Shown here piece by piece: positions 19,005 to 27,684 of a stretch of 64,000 nt of DNA. The position numbers and the translations under genes were made by a program. The notes beneath the pieces were generated by a model that worked only from the letters and a program-made list of their open reading frames with translations, ran no database searches and was not told the origin of the DNA. The stretch's first letter is position 1, and each line of letters opens with the position of its first letter. The stretch is taken from assembly GCA_002083615.1 (NCBI GenBank), contig MSXO01000053.1, positions 1-64,000 of the forward strand. Reading direction: 5' to 3'. This DNA is from Proteobacteria bacterium ST_bin11. GTDB taxonomy: Bacteria; Pseudomonadota; Gammaproteobacteria; Methylococcales; Methylomonadaceae.

Positions 19005-19859
19005 TTAAGCGGCCAAGGTCACGGCTGCTTTCAGCTTTTTCATGGCGTTTTGTTCCAATTGCCTTATGCGTTCTGCCGAGACTTGGTAGCGATCCGCCAA
19101 CTCGTGGAGCGTCGCTTTTTCTTCGACCAACCAACGGCTAGCCAAAATATCGCGACTTCTGTCGTCAAGCCCCGCCATGGCATCCATCAACAATTCTTCC
19201 TTACGGTCTTCCCAGTCACTGTTCTCCAGCAATAGCGCAGGATCGGCGCCATGCTGTTCTAAATAAGCGATGGGTGCTTGCGCCCGGTCTTCGCTTTCGT
19301 CGCCGCTGGGCTCAAGTCCAACATCGCGACCATCTAGGCGTCGCTCCATTTCGTAAACCGTTTTGACGTCGACATCCAGATTTTCCGCAATCGCTTCTGC
19401 GTCGTCTTGGGACAAGTAACTCAAGTCTTTTTTGAATTTACGCAAATTAAAAAACAGTTTGCGCTGTGCTTTAGTCGTAGCGACTTTAACGATGCGCCAG
19501 TTTTTAATCACATACTCGTGAATTTCGGCTTTGATCCAATGCACGGCAAACGACACCAGACGCACACCCATGTCCGGGTCGAAACGTTTTACCGCTTTCA
19601 TCAAGCCAATATTGCCTTCTTGCACAATATCCGCCAGTGGCAAGCCATAACCGGCATAGCCTCTGGCCACATGCGCCACGAAACGCAAATTGGACATCAC
19701 CAGCTCGCGCGCGGCGTTAAGGTCGCCTTCATCGCGGTAACGCAGAGCCAAGTCCTGCTCCTGCTCGACGCTGAGCTTGGGCATTTGGGCTATCAAGCTT
19801 AAATAAGAATCAAAGGTCCCAACCGATAAATTGATCGGTAAAGCCAAGCTGTTGTTCAT
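19005..19859 (-). CDS. rpoH: Heat-shock sigma factor RpoH (sigma-32)
   Basis: Directs RNA polymerase to heat-shock promoters. The 284-residue protein has sigma-70 region 2 (NLRFVAHVARGYAGYGLP, DIVQEGNIGLMKAVKRFDP), the RpoH box QRKLFFNLRKFK that distinguishes sigma-32 from other group members, and region 4 with the helix-turn-helix LHELADRYQVSAERIRQLE. Length equals that of E. coli RpoH (284). A GAGGGTG site precedes ATG. Upstream are a sigma-70-type promoter and a perfect CIRCE operator, so HrcA probably represses this gene. It is divergent from glnS. Confidence 0.97.
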   Translation of the reverse strand: MNNSLALPINLSVGTFDSYLSLIAQMPKLSVEQEQDLALRYRDEGDLNAARELVMSNLRFVAHVARGYAGYGLPLADIVQEGNIGLMKAVKRFDPDMGVRLVSFAVHWIKAEIHEYVIKNWRIVKVATTKAQRKLFFNLRKFKKDLSYLSQDDAEAIAENLDVDVKTVYEMERRLDGRDVGLEPSGDESEDRAQAPIAYLEQHGADPALLLENSDWEDRKEELLMDAMAGLDDRSRDILASRWLVEEKATLHELADRYQVSAERIRQLEQNAMKKLKAAVTLAA

Positions 19860-19902
19860 ATCACCCTCGTTTCCGGTGGAATAAATTAACGATGGCCGAA
19901 TT

Positions 19903-19929
19903 TTAGCACTCGATCCGCAAGAGTGCTAA
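19903..19929. promoter_or_regulatory. Perfect CIRCE operator (HrcA binding site)
   Basis: TTAGCACTC, nine bases, GAGTGCTAA: this is the exact CIRCE consensus with its standard 9-base spacer. It lies 44 bases upstream of the rpoH ATG and directly downstream of the -10 box. HrcA binding here would block rpoH transcription until heat inactivates the repressor. Confidence 0.93.
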
Positions 19930-19930
19930 T

Positions 19931-19959
19931 AATTTAGTAAAAATCATTTAATACAGCAA
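19931..19959 (-). promoter_or_regulatory. Predicted sigma-70 promoter of rpoH
   Basis: Read on the minus strand: -35 TTGCTG (19954-19959), a 17-base spacer and -10 TAAATT (19931-19936). The CIRCE operator begins one base after the -10 box, so it should cover the start site. The boxes match the consensus in 4 of 6 positions each; the call is helped by the operator position. Confidence 0.6.
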
Positions 19960-20100
19960 GTTACACTGAATTTTTGGTCAATTGAAAGGCAAAATCGAAA
20001 AGAGATGCCGCCTTTACGAATTCCGGCCAAACTCGTTAAAATGCCCACTGAGCCAATATTCGCCGCCCTCCTCATCACAACCACAGCCATTTACTCGAAC

Positions 20101-21762
20101 ATGTCAGCTTCCGATAGCCCAGTTTCATCCAACTTTATCAGACACATCATCGCCGCCGATCTGGCCGCCAACAAAAACAACGGCAACGTCGCCACTCGCT
20201 TTCCTCCCGAACCCAATGGTTATCTGCATATCGGTCATGCCAAATCGATATGCTTGAATTTCACGCTAGCCGCTGAGAACAATGGCACTTGCAACCTACG
20301 CTTCGACGACACCAATCCGGAAAAAGAAAGCATCGAATACATGGAAGCCATCGAACGCGACGTGCAATGGCTGGGGTTTAAATGGGCCGGCAAATACCAC
20401 GCCTCCGATTATTTCGAGCAGCTTTACGCCTATGCGGTGGAATTGATTCAGCAGGGCGACGCGTATGTCGACAGCTCTACCCCGGAGCAAATGCGTGCCG
20501 ACCGCGGCACCTTGACCGAACCCGGCAAGGAAAGCCAGGATCGCAGCCGTTCCGTCGAAGAAAACCTCGATTTGTTTACCCGTATGCGTGCCGGCGAATT
20601 CGCTGACGGCCAGTATGTACTGCGCGCTAAAATCGACATGGCCTCGCCCAACATCAATATGCGCGATCCCACCATCTACCGCATTCGCCGCGTTCATCAT
20701 CAACGCACGGGCGATGCCTGGTGCCTGTACCCGATGTACGACTACACCCACTGTATCTCCGACGCATTAGAAGGCATCACTCACTCGATCTGTACCTTGG
20801 AGTTTGAAGATCACCGCCCGTTGTACGACTGGGTACTGGACAAACTGCAAACCCCTTGCCATCCGCAGCAGATCGAATTTGCCCGTCTGCAATTGGAATA
20901 CACCATCGTCAGTAAACGTAAGCTCTTGCAATTGGTTACCGAAAAACACGTCAACGGTTGGGACGATCCGCGCATGCCGACCATTTCCGGCCTGCGTAGG
21001 GCCGGCTTTACCCCGGAAGCGATCCGGGATTTCTGCGAACGGATTGGCGTTACCAAAAACGATTCCTGGATCGAAATGGGTGTGTTGGAAAACTGTATCC
21101 GGGAGGATTTAAATGAACGCGCGCCCAGAGCGATGGCTGTCTTAAGACCTTTAAAAGTGGTGATCACCAACTGGGAAGACGGCAAAACCGAAACCTATCA
21201 AATCGCCAACCATCCGCAGAAACCGGAAATGGGCAGCCGCGAAGTCAGCTTTTCCAAGACCTTACTGATCGAACAAGACGACTTCATGGAAAATCCGCCC
21301 AAAGACTTCAAACGCTTGGTCGCAGGCGGCGAAGTCCGGCTGCGCGGTTCATACGTGATTAAATGCGAAGAAGCCATTAAAGACGCTGCCGGCAATGTCA
21401 TAGAACTGCATTGCAGTTACGATCCCGCTACCTTGGGCAAAAATCCGGAAGGCCGTAAAGTCAAAGGTGTGATTCATTGGGTATCTGAGCAACATGCCCT
21501 ACCCGCTGAATTGCGCTTGTACGACCGTCTATTCAGCCACCCCAATCCAGACACTCTGGACAATTTCCTGGACGGCATCAATCCCAACTCCTTGGAACTA
21601 TTAAGCGATTGCCGGGTGGAAGCCAGCTTGGCAAACGCCACCCCGGATACTCGCTATCAATTTGAGCGCACCGGCTATTTTTGTTTGGACTACGTCGATA
21701 GCAAACCGGAAAAACTGGTATTTAACCGCACGGTGACCTTGCGCGACAGCTGGGCGAAATAG
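20101..21762 (+). CDS. glnS: Glutamine--tRNA ligase
   Basis: Charges tRNA-Gln with glutamine. I choose the ATG at 20101 (MSASDSPVSSNF), giving 553 residues against 554 in E. coli GlnRS; an open frame 32 codons longer is not needed. Class I synthetase motifs are visible: PPEPNGYLHIGHAKS (HIGH motif) and VSKRKL (KMSKS-like). The C-terminal anticodon-binding beta-barrels follow. It is divergent from rpoH, 241 bases from its start, and followed after 14 bases by the fructosamine-kinase-like gene, likely co-transcribed. Confidence 0.97.
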   Translation: MSASDSPVSSNFIRHIIAADLAANKNNGNVATRFPPEPNGYLHIGHAKSICLNFTLAAENNGTCNLRFDDTNPEKESIEYMEAIERDVQWLGFKWAGKYHASDYFEQLYAYAVELIQQGDAYVDSSTPEQMRADRGTLTEPGKESQDRSRSVEENLDLFTRMRAGEFADGQYVLRAKIDMASPNINMRDPTIYRIRRVHHQRTGDAWCLYPMYDYTHCISDALEGITHSICTLEFEDHRPLYDWVLDKLQTPCHPQQIEFARLQLEYTIVSKRKLLQLVTEKHVNGWDDPRMPTISGLRRAGFTPEAIRDFCERIGVTKNDSWIEMGVLENCIREDLNERAPRAMAVLRPLKVVITNWEDGKTETYQIANHPQKPEMGSREVSFSKTLLIEQDDFMENPPKDFKRLVAGGEVRLRGSYVIKCEEAIKDAAGNVIELHCSYDPATLGKNPEGRKVKGVIHWVSEQHALPAELRLYDRLFSHPNPDTLDNFLDGINPNSLELLSDCRVEASLANATPDTRYQFERTGYFCLDYVDSKPEKLVFNRTVTLRDSWAK

Positions 21763-21776
21763 CCGGTTAATTCATC

Positions 21777-22661
21777 ATGGCCGCCCTGCATTCTTTAATT
21801 AGTCATCTTGAAACCCAAACCGGCCAATCGCTGCACAACCACCGCCTGAGCAGTGTCGGCGGTGGCGACATCAATAGTGCCTACCGCCTGCAAACCGCCA
21901 ACACCGATTGGTTTTTAAAGTTAAACCGCGCCAGCTTGGCGGCTATGTTCGCGGCCGAAGCCGCGGGTTTGCAGGAGTTGGCGGACATAGGGCCGGTGCG
22001 GGTGCCCAAGGTGATTTGCTTTGGCGAATTTCAGCAACACGCTTATCTGCTGCTGGAATTCATCGAATTGGGCGCATTAGATAGCCGCAGTGCCAGCGTA
22101 TTCGGCCAACAACTCGCCTTACTTCACCAAAGGCCGCAAGCCTATTTCGGCTGGCCCATCGATAACACCATCGGCTCCACCCCGCAATCCAACACCAGGC
22201 ATCAGGACTGGGTGAATTTTTGGCGGCAACAGCGTTTGGGCAAGCAATTGCAATTTGCCGCTGCAAACGGTTACAGCGGCTCACTGCAAACTCAAGGCGA
22301 AAAGCTGCTGGAAAAAGTTGGCGATTTTTTTAGCGATTACCGCCCGCAGCCGTCTTTGCTACACGGCGATTTATGGGGTGGCAACGCTGCCGCCGACCAG
22401 CACGGACAACCAATAATCTTCGACCCCGCCTGCTATTACGGCGACCGCGAAACAGACCTGGCTATGACCGAATTATTTGGCGGTTTCAGCCGCGATTTTT
22501 ATGCGACGTATCAAGCCGAATATCCGCTAGATCAGGGCTACCAAACCCGAAAAACCCTCTACAACCTCTACCACATCCTTAACCATCTCAACCTGTTTGG
22601 CAGCGGCTACTTAAACCAGGCCAACCGCATGATCGGCCAGTTATTGGCAGAATTAAACTAA
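21777..22661 (+). CDS. Fructosamine-3-kinase family protein
   Basis: A 294-residue member of the fructosamine/ketosamine-3-kinase family (E. coli YniA type), which phosphorylates sugar adducts on proteins or small amines so they fall off (deglycation). Visible are the SSVGGGDINSAYRL opening, the ATP-binding lysine in WFLKLN, the catalytic LLHGDLWGGN and the metal-binding FDPACYYGDRETD. Length is normal (about 288). It lies 14 bases after glnS, an arrangement suggesting shared transcription. Substrate not tested. Confidence 0.92.
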   Translation: MAALHSLISHLETQTGQSLHNHRLSSVGGGDINSAYRLQTANTDWFLKLNRASLAAMFAAEAAGLQELADIGPVRVPKVICFGEFQQHAYLLLEFIELGALDSRSASVFGQQLALLHQRPQAYFGWPIDNTIGSTPQSNTRHQDWVNFWRQQRLGKQLQFAAANGYSGSLQTQGEKLLEKVGDFFSDYRPQPSLLHGDLWGGNAAADQHGQPIIFDPACYYGDRETDLAMTELFGGFSRDFYATYQAEYPLDQGYQTRKTLYNLYHILNHLNLFGSGYLNQANRMIGQLLAELN

Positions 22662-22969
22662 ACACGTTCAGCGCCGAATCACCGATAAGCCTAAAAACAG
22701 CCGTTCGCGGGTATTTTGGACCGTTGGCGTAGCGCACTGTAAAAGTATGGACGGCCCATACCACTCTCATCCGCTAACTGCAGTAAACGATAGCTTTAAG
22801 ATAGCCGTGCGCGATGACTCAGCGCCATTTTTCCTGCTTATAAAAAGTATTTTTTCCGCCCCAAGCCGGGAAGTTACTACCTGATAATAGCCGTCAAACG
22901 TGAGGCTGAAACATCAAGAGATCGCTTGCTATTCGGCCATTTATTACACCAACCCATCGTAGCGATTCC
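22662..22969. other. Intergenic region before the response regulator
   Basis: About 308 bases that should contain the promoter of the response-regulator gene. No gene, hairpin terminator with T-tract or known RNA is recognisable. Confidence 0.4.
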
Positions 22970-23614
22970 ATGAGCAACATCATTAAAATATTATTAGTCG
23001 ACGACCATGCGGTGGTGCGCGCCGGTTTTCGCATGCTTTTGTCAGTGAGTGGTGATGTCGAAGTCATCGCCGAAGCGGAACGCGGCGAACAAGCCATTCA
23101 GCGTTACCATGAATCCAAGCCGGACATGGTCGTAATGGATTTATCCATGCCGGGCATCGGTGGTCTGGAAGCGATTCGCCGAATCGTCGCGCGGGATGCC
23201 AATGCGCGGATTTTGGTGTACAGCATTTATCACGAACAGGTTTACGTGCGACGCGCGTTGGAGGCCGGCGCGCAAGGTTACATCACCAAAAACATGGCAC
23301 CCAACTTATTGATGACGGCGATCGAAAGCATTATGCAAGGCAATCGCTATGCGGAACCCGGACTGCTGACATCCGCTGAGCCACCCTCCGCCAATGCAAA
23401 GCATCAAGCGATAATCAACGCGTTCTCTCCGCGCGAGTTCGATATTTTTAGGCTGCTGGCACAAGGACTGACCGTCGCCAAAATTTCCGATCACCAGTGT
23501 TTAGGCAATAAAACCATCGCCAACTACGCCACGCAAATTAAGAAAAAACTGCAAGTCCAGACCACCACCGAGTTGGCGCATATCGCCGTCAACCTAAACC
23601 TATTCAATCTGTAA
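22970..23614 (+). CDS. NarL/UvrY-type response regulator
   Basis: A 214-residue two-domain regulator. The receiver domain has the acidic pair D11-D12, the phospho-acceptor D57 (VVMDLSMPG), and K105 in GYITKN. The C-terminal LuxR helix-turn-helix is at about 145-205 (SPREFDIFRLLAQGLT, NYATQIKKKLQV). The recognition segment is slightly unusual: the typical NKEIA form is replaced by VAKISDHQCLGNKTIANY. It resembles UvrY/GacA-like regulators, which would act on small regulatory RNA genes, but that is inference. No kinase gene is nearby. Confidence 0.88.
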   Translation: MSNIIKILLVDDHAVVRAGFRMLLSVSGDVEVIAEAERGEQAIQRYHESKPDMVVMDLSMPGIGGLEAIRRIVARDANARILVYSIYHEQVYVRRALEAGAQGYITKNMAPNLLMTAIESIMQGNRYAEPGLLTSAEPPSANAKHQAIINAFSPREFDIFRLLAQGLTVAKISDHQCLGNKTIANYATQIKKKLQVQTTTELAHIAVNLNLFNL

Positions 23615-23631
23615 GCCGACACGCCTATCGG

Positions 23632-24075
23632 TTAGCGTAATACCCTGATCGAACCCAGGGTACCGGTTTCAACCGTCACACTGAGACGGGTAATTTTACT
23701 GACGCGGATCGCATTCTTGGGTTGCGACGGATCGAAATTGAATTCATCGCCTTCGCGCACCATAAAAGTCCCCACACCGCTCACTTCCAGCAAGGCAATA
23801 AACGCCTTACCGGACGGATTTAACAGACCGCGCAATTTCAGATTTGGCACTTTCACGCTCTCTTGGTTGGGCAGAAATCCGTAAGCGCCGGGCGCAGTGC
23901 CTCCTTGGGCACCCGCCGTTTCGTACATTAACTGACTGGGCGTAAACGGGTCGCGCAACTGCTTCGACTCCGGCGCAGCCAGCGGCGTGGACGGGGTTTC
24001 CAGAGCCTGTGCGGCCACAGCGGCAAGAAAAAAAATCAGGCCGAGAAACGGCTTGAGCGAATTGGTCAAACTCAT
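23632..24075 (-). CDS. PilP/MshK-like pilus assembly periplasmic protein
   Basis: A 147-residue protein with an N-terminal signal segment (LGLIFFLAAVAAQA), a proline-rich linker with LRDPFTPSQ, and a C-terminal beta domain (VPNLKLRGLLNPSGKAFIALLE, TFMVREGDEF). This architecture is that of PilP, GspC homology-region or MshK proteins, which link the inner-membrane PilN/PilO ring to the secretin. It is the last gene of the pilus locus and starts directly after the GspF-like stop. Which of the three families it belongs to is not decided. Confidence 0.65.
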   Translation of the reverse strand: MSLTNSLKPFLGLIFFLAAVAAQALETPSTPLAAPESKQLRDPFTPSQLMYETAGAQGGTAPGAYGFLPNQESVKVPNLKLRGLLNPSGKAFIALLEVSGVGTFMVREGDEFNFDPSQPKNAIRVSKITRLSVTVETGTLGSIRVLR

Positions 24076-25299
24076 TTAACGCCCCGATACCAAAGAGAAT
24101 AAGGCTTGAAAGAATGCGTAGTAAACAAAGCCCACCATCGAGCCGATCACCAAAATCATGACCGGCTCGATCAGAGCCGACAGGCGCTTAATCGCAATTT
24201 CCAACAGTTTTTCATAATAAATACCCAGTTCCTGCAGTACCTCGTCCAACGCGCCAGTCCCTTCACCCACGGCCACCATCTGCACTACCAGCGGCGGAAT
24301 ACGCGGATGATCGATACTACGCGCAATATCGCGGCCCTCCAAAATCTGCGTAGACGCGCCCAGCAACTGGTCGACATAAACCCGGTTACCCAGCAAATTA
24401 GCGGTAATTTTCAGCGCGTCGAACACGGTGACACCGCTACGCAGCAAAATCGACAATGCCCAGTTCATCTGTGCCATCGAACTAGTCATCAGCAGCGAGC
24501 CGATCACCGGCAGCCGCAACAACAGCCGGTCTATCCCTAACCGCCCGCTACGGGTTTGATAAATTAACATCACCAGCAGCAACAGAGCGCCCGCGCCGCC
24601 GGCCAGCCAAAAGCCATTTTGGCGCACAAAGTCGGAAATATCGATCAGCAACTGCGTAGACGGCGGCAAGGCTTTACCTTTGCCTAACAGGAATTTGCTG
24701 AACTTGGGAATGATCTTCACCACCATAAAAATCCCTACACCTATCGCTGCCACCACCACGATAGCCGGGTAAATCATCGCGTTGATGGTCTGGGCCCGCA
24801 GCGCGGCTTTTTTGTCCAGGTGTATCGCCAATCTCTCCATGATTTCGTCCAAATCACCGGTCGTTTCCCCTGCAACCACCAAATTGATCGCCATCTCCGG
24901 AAACACCGCCTTGTGCTTGCTCATCGCCGACGACAGCGACTGCCCAGCCTGAATGTCCTTGAGCATCAGGCGCAAGGTCAGATTAAGACGCGGATTGGTC
25001 AATTGCGCCTGAGCCAGTTCCAACGCTTGGGCCACCGCCAAGCCGGCATGCAGCATGAAACTCATTTGCCGAAAGAAAAAAATCAACGACGTAGTGGTCA
25101 CAGAGCGTTGCGAAGCCAACCAATCGGCGAAATTGGCTTGGCCGAAAAAGCCGCTATTGCCGCGCCCCGCCCGTAATGCCAATACCCGCAAGCCACGCTG
25201 GCGCAATTGTGAAGCGGCATTACCCACATCGTCGGCTTGCAGCCTTCCGCCAATCTCGTTACCGCGCTCGTCCAAGGCTGTGTAAACAAATTCAGCCAT
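24076..25299 (-). CDS. PilC/GspF-family inner-membrane platform protein
   Basis: A 407-residue polytopic platform protein of type IV pilus and type II secretion machines, which couples the ATPase to fibre growth. It opens with FVYTALDERGNEIGG, typical of the family, and has two GspF domains with three main transmembrane helices (about 170-200, 222-245, 375-400). Phrases FFRQMSFMLHAGLAVAQALE and MVAVGEGTGALDEVL are family signatures. The gene lies one base behind the ATPase gene. Confidence 0.93.
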   Translation of the reverse strand: MAEFVYTALDERGNEIGGRLQADDVGNAASQLRQRGLRVLALRAGRGNSGFFGQANFADWLASQRSVTTTSLIFFFRQMSFMLHAGLAVAQALELAQAQLTNPRLNLTLRLMLKDIQAGQSLSSAMSKHKAVFPEMAINLVVAGETTGDLDEIMERLAIHLDKKAALRAQTINAMIYPAIVVVAAIGVGIFMVVKIIPKFSKFLLGKGKALPPSTQLLIDISDFVRQNGFWLAGGAGALLLLVMLIYQTRSGRLGIDRLLLRLPVIGSLLMTSSMAQMNWALSILLRSGVTVFDALKITANLLGNRVYVDQLLGASTQILEGRDIARSIDHPRIPPLVVQMVAVGEGTGALDEVLQELGIYYEKLLEIAIKRLSALIEPVMILVIGSMVGFVYYAFFQALFSLVSGR

Positions 25300-25300
25300 C

Positions 25301-26956
25301 TCAGCTTACCCCGCTGCTCATGCTGCGCGTTTTATGGACCGCTACGTCGCGCACCTCGTCCAGCGTGGTCATACCCAATAGCACTTTCCGACAGCCGTCT
25401 TCCCACATAAAATTCAGGTGCTGGCCAGCGCTGGCTTCCAAGGCTTCCTCGTCGGAACCGCGCGCCACCAAGCGCGCCAAGCTTTCATCCAGCCACAAGG
25501 TTTCGAACAAGCCCAGCCGACCGCGAAAACCGCTACCTTGACAAATCACGCAACCACCCGGTTCATAGATCTGCACGCTATCGTCATCACGACCCAGTTC
25601 TGCCTGCTCTGCCGGGCTAGCCAAACGCGGCTTGCGGCAATGCGGGCATAGGCGGCGCACCAAACGCTGAGCTATCACCGCCGACACCGTGGAACCGATC
25701 AGGAAGGGCTCGCAACCGATGTCGATCAAACGGGTCACGGCGCTCACCGCATTGTTGGTATGCAAGGTAGAAAACACCAAATGCCCGGTCATCGCCGCTT
25801 TTACCGCCACATCGGCAGTCTCCGGGTCACGGATCTCGCCCACCATCAACACGTCAGGATCGTGGCGCAAAAACGAGCGCAACGCATCGGCAAAGCTGAT
25901 CTTCGGCCCGGTCTGTACCTGCGAAACGCCGTGCATCACGTATTCGATGGGGTTTTCCACGGTCATGATATTGATGTCAGGCCGGTTGATTTCCTGCAGC
26001 GCGGCAAACAAGGTCGTCGATTTGCCGCTCCCGGTCGGCCCGGTCAGCAACACCATGCCGTAAGGCCGATGAATGACCTTGCGAAACTGCTGTAAGTCTT
26101 CATCCATCATCCCCAGATCGGCCAGCGTCAAACCGAAGGCCTCTTGGCCGAGCAGCCTCAGGGTAATCCGTTCGCCCAGCCGGGTGGGCGCAGTCGCCAC
26201 CCGAATGTTAAACCCCTTGTCGATGGGCCGGGGTAAATGATAGGAAAAACCGCCATCCTGGGGCATGCGTTGCTCGGCTATGTCCAGGCCGGCCAATACC
26301 TTGACCCGCGACACCAAAGCCGCCGCCGCGCCGGCGTGGGCCGCCAACGGATAATCACGCAATTTGCCGTCCACCCGCAACCGCACCCGCAATCCCTGCG
26401 CATCCGGCAACAAATGAATATCCGAAGCCCGGTAAAAATAAGCCTCGCGGATAATACCGTCCAGCAAGGCCACTAAATCGGTATCGATTTCCGCCGTCAC
26501 CGCGCCGCTTTGTTCCGGGGCCGATTTACCGGCAAGCGCTTGCTTGATCTTTAACTGCAGCACATCCAGATCGGTCATCACCAGTGGCAGAACCTGACCC
26601 AATAAGCGTTGCACCGAATCGATCCCGGCTCGATCACCCGGATCGCCGCAGATCAGCAAGACCTGTGCGCCGTCACTGACCGGCAAAAGTAATTTGCGCT
26701 GCACCAGGCTGGGCGGAATCTTTTTTAACAAGGTGCTTTCCACCTGCAAACTATCCAGGTCGACATAGGGCATACCGTATTGCTCGGCCACCGCGCGGTA
26801 CAGCGCCGATAGGGGAAAGCGATAATGGGCCTGCACCATAGTCAGCAAACTCAAACGCTGCCGCCGCGCTTCCAGACGCAAGCGTTCCAATTGCCCGGCC
26901 TCAACCAAGCCGCAGCGCACGCCGGCTTCCAACAGATGTTCGTCACTGATCGCCAT
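25301..26956 (-). CDS. PilB/GspE/MshE-family assembly ATPase
   Basis: The hexameric ATPase that drives fibre assembly. The 551-residue protein has an N-terminal GspE/MshEN-type region (1-140), Walker A GPTGSGKST at 306-314, the Asp and His boxes, Walker B LMVGEIRDPETAD, and a four-cysteine zinc site (CPHC and CVICQG). The C-terminus TLDEVRDV is typical. Its N-terminal module is degenerate for the c-di-GMP-binding MshEN motif, so ligand binding is uncertain. There is no PilT-like retraction ATPase in this locus, so the fibre may not retract, or may use one encoded elsewhere. Confidence 0.93.
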   Translation of the reverse strand: MAISDEHLLEAGVRCGLVEAGQLERLRLEARRQRLSLLTMVQAHYRFPLSALYRAVAEQYGMPYVDLDSLQVESTLLKKIPPSLVQRKLLLPVSDGAQVLLICGDPGDRAGIDSVQRLLGQVLPLVMTDLDVLQLKIKQALAGKSAPEQSGAVTAEIDTDLVALLDGIIREAYFYRASDIHLLPDAQGLRVRLRVDGKLRDYPLAAHAGAAAALVSRVKVLAGLDIAEQRMPQDGGFSYHLPRPIDKGFNIRVATAPTRLGERITLRLLGQEAFGLTLADLGMMDEDLQQFRKVIHRPYGMVLLTGPTGSGKSTTLFAALQEINRPDINIMTVENPIEYVMHGVSQVQTGPKISFADALRSFLRHDPDVLMVGEIRDPETADVAVKAAMTGHLVFSTLHTNNAVSAVTRLIDIGCEPFLIGSTVSAVIAQRLVRRLCPHCRKPRLASPAEQAELGRDDDSVQIYEPGGCVICQGSGFRGRLGLFETLWLDESLARLVARGSDEEALEASAGQHLNFMWEDGCRKVLLGMTTLDEVRDVAVHKTRSMSSGVS

Positions 26957-26958
26957 AC

Positions 26959-27684
26959 TTACAATGCCAAAATCACTTCAGCCAACAGGATTTGCGGGTA
27001 ACCCGGCATCGCCAACACCGGCATGCGTTCTACGCTGATCCGCAACACCGCGACCTGAAACGGCAGGCGGTCGAGATCATGAATAAAGTGGTTCAAAGCC
27101 AAGTAAGAGCCCTCCACCTCCAAACGTCGCAACGGCCTTTCCAACAACGATCCCGGCGACATCCGCGCGATCCAGCCGGCACTTAGCGGCGGAATCACCG
27201 CTTCTGCCGGTGCACTGGCCACAGCTGGCGTTGGGGTCGCCGCCTTGTTTTTTCGACTTTTCCTAGCGCTGGTCGGGGCCGCTGGGGCCGGTACGGCATT
27301 CGGGCTGTCCGGCGATTTATACACTTCGTTGATGCGCACGTGAATCTGTGCATCGCGCGCCACTTTAGAAATATTGACGATCAGAAACTGCGAGTCGTTG
27401 GGTGCCAAATGTTTTTCCACACTGTCGGACTGCTCCTTAATAGCGGCCAGCACGCGTTCTTGTTCCGCTAATTGGCTTTTCAAACGTTCGACGTCCTCGT
27501 CGGGTTCCTCCGGAATCTCAGCAGTACGGACGCGCAAATCCGTGGCTTCGGCGGTCTGTTGCAATTGGCCGATGTCCCGGTTGGCAGGCAGCCAGCGCAA
27601 CCAGGCGTAACCGCCGATGACGATCACGCCGATAGCCAAGGCCGACAGCCATTGTTCGCGATTACTCAAAAGGGGTAGTTTCAT
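26959..27684 (-). CDS. PilO-like pilus assembly protein
   Basis: A 241-residue bitopic protein: one transmembrane helix (about 13-30), a coiled-coil stretch (35-95), then a ferredoxin-like periplasmic part. An insertion rich in Pro, Ala, Ser and Lys (about 130-165) precedes the last domain, which has LERPLRRLEVEGSYLALNHF, the usual PilO-type phrase. Its start overlaps the end of the PilM/N-like gene by 23 bases. PilO pairs with PilN to align the inner-membrane ring. Confidence 0.75.
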   Translation of the reverse strand: MKLPLLSNREQWLSALAIGVIVIGGYAWLRWLPANRDIGQLQQTAEATDLRVRTAEIPEEPDEDVERLKSQLAEQERVLAAIKEQSDSVEKHLAPNDSQFLIVNISKVARDAQIHVRINEVYKSPDSPNAVPAPAAPTSARKSRKNKAATPTPAVASAPAEAVIPPLSAGWIARMSPGSLLERPLRRLEVEGSYLALNHFIHDLDRLPFQVAVLRISVERMPVLAMPGYPQILLAEVILAL

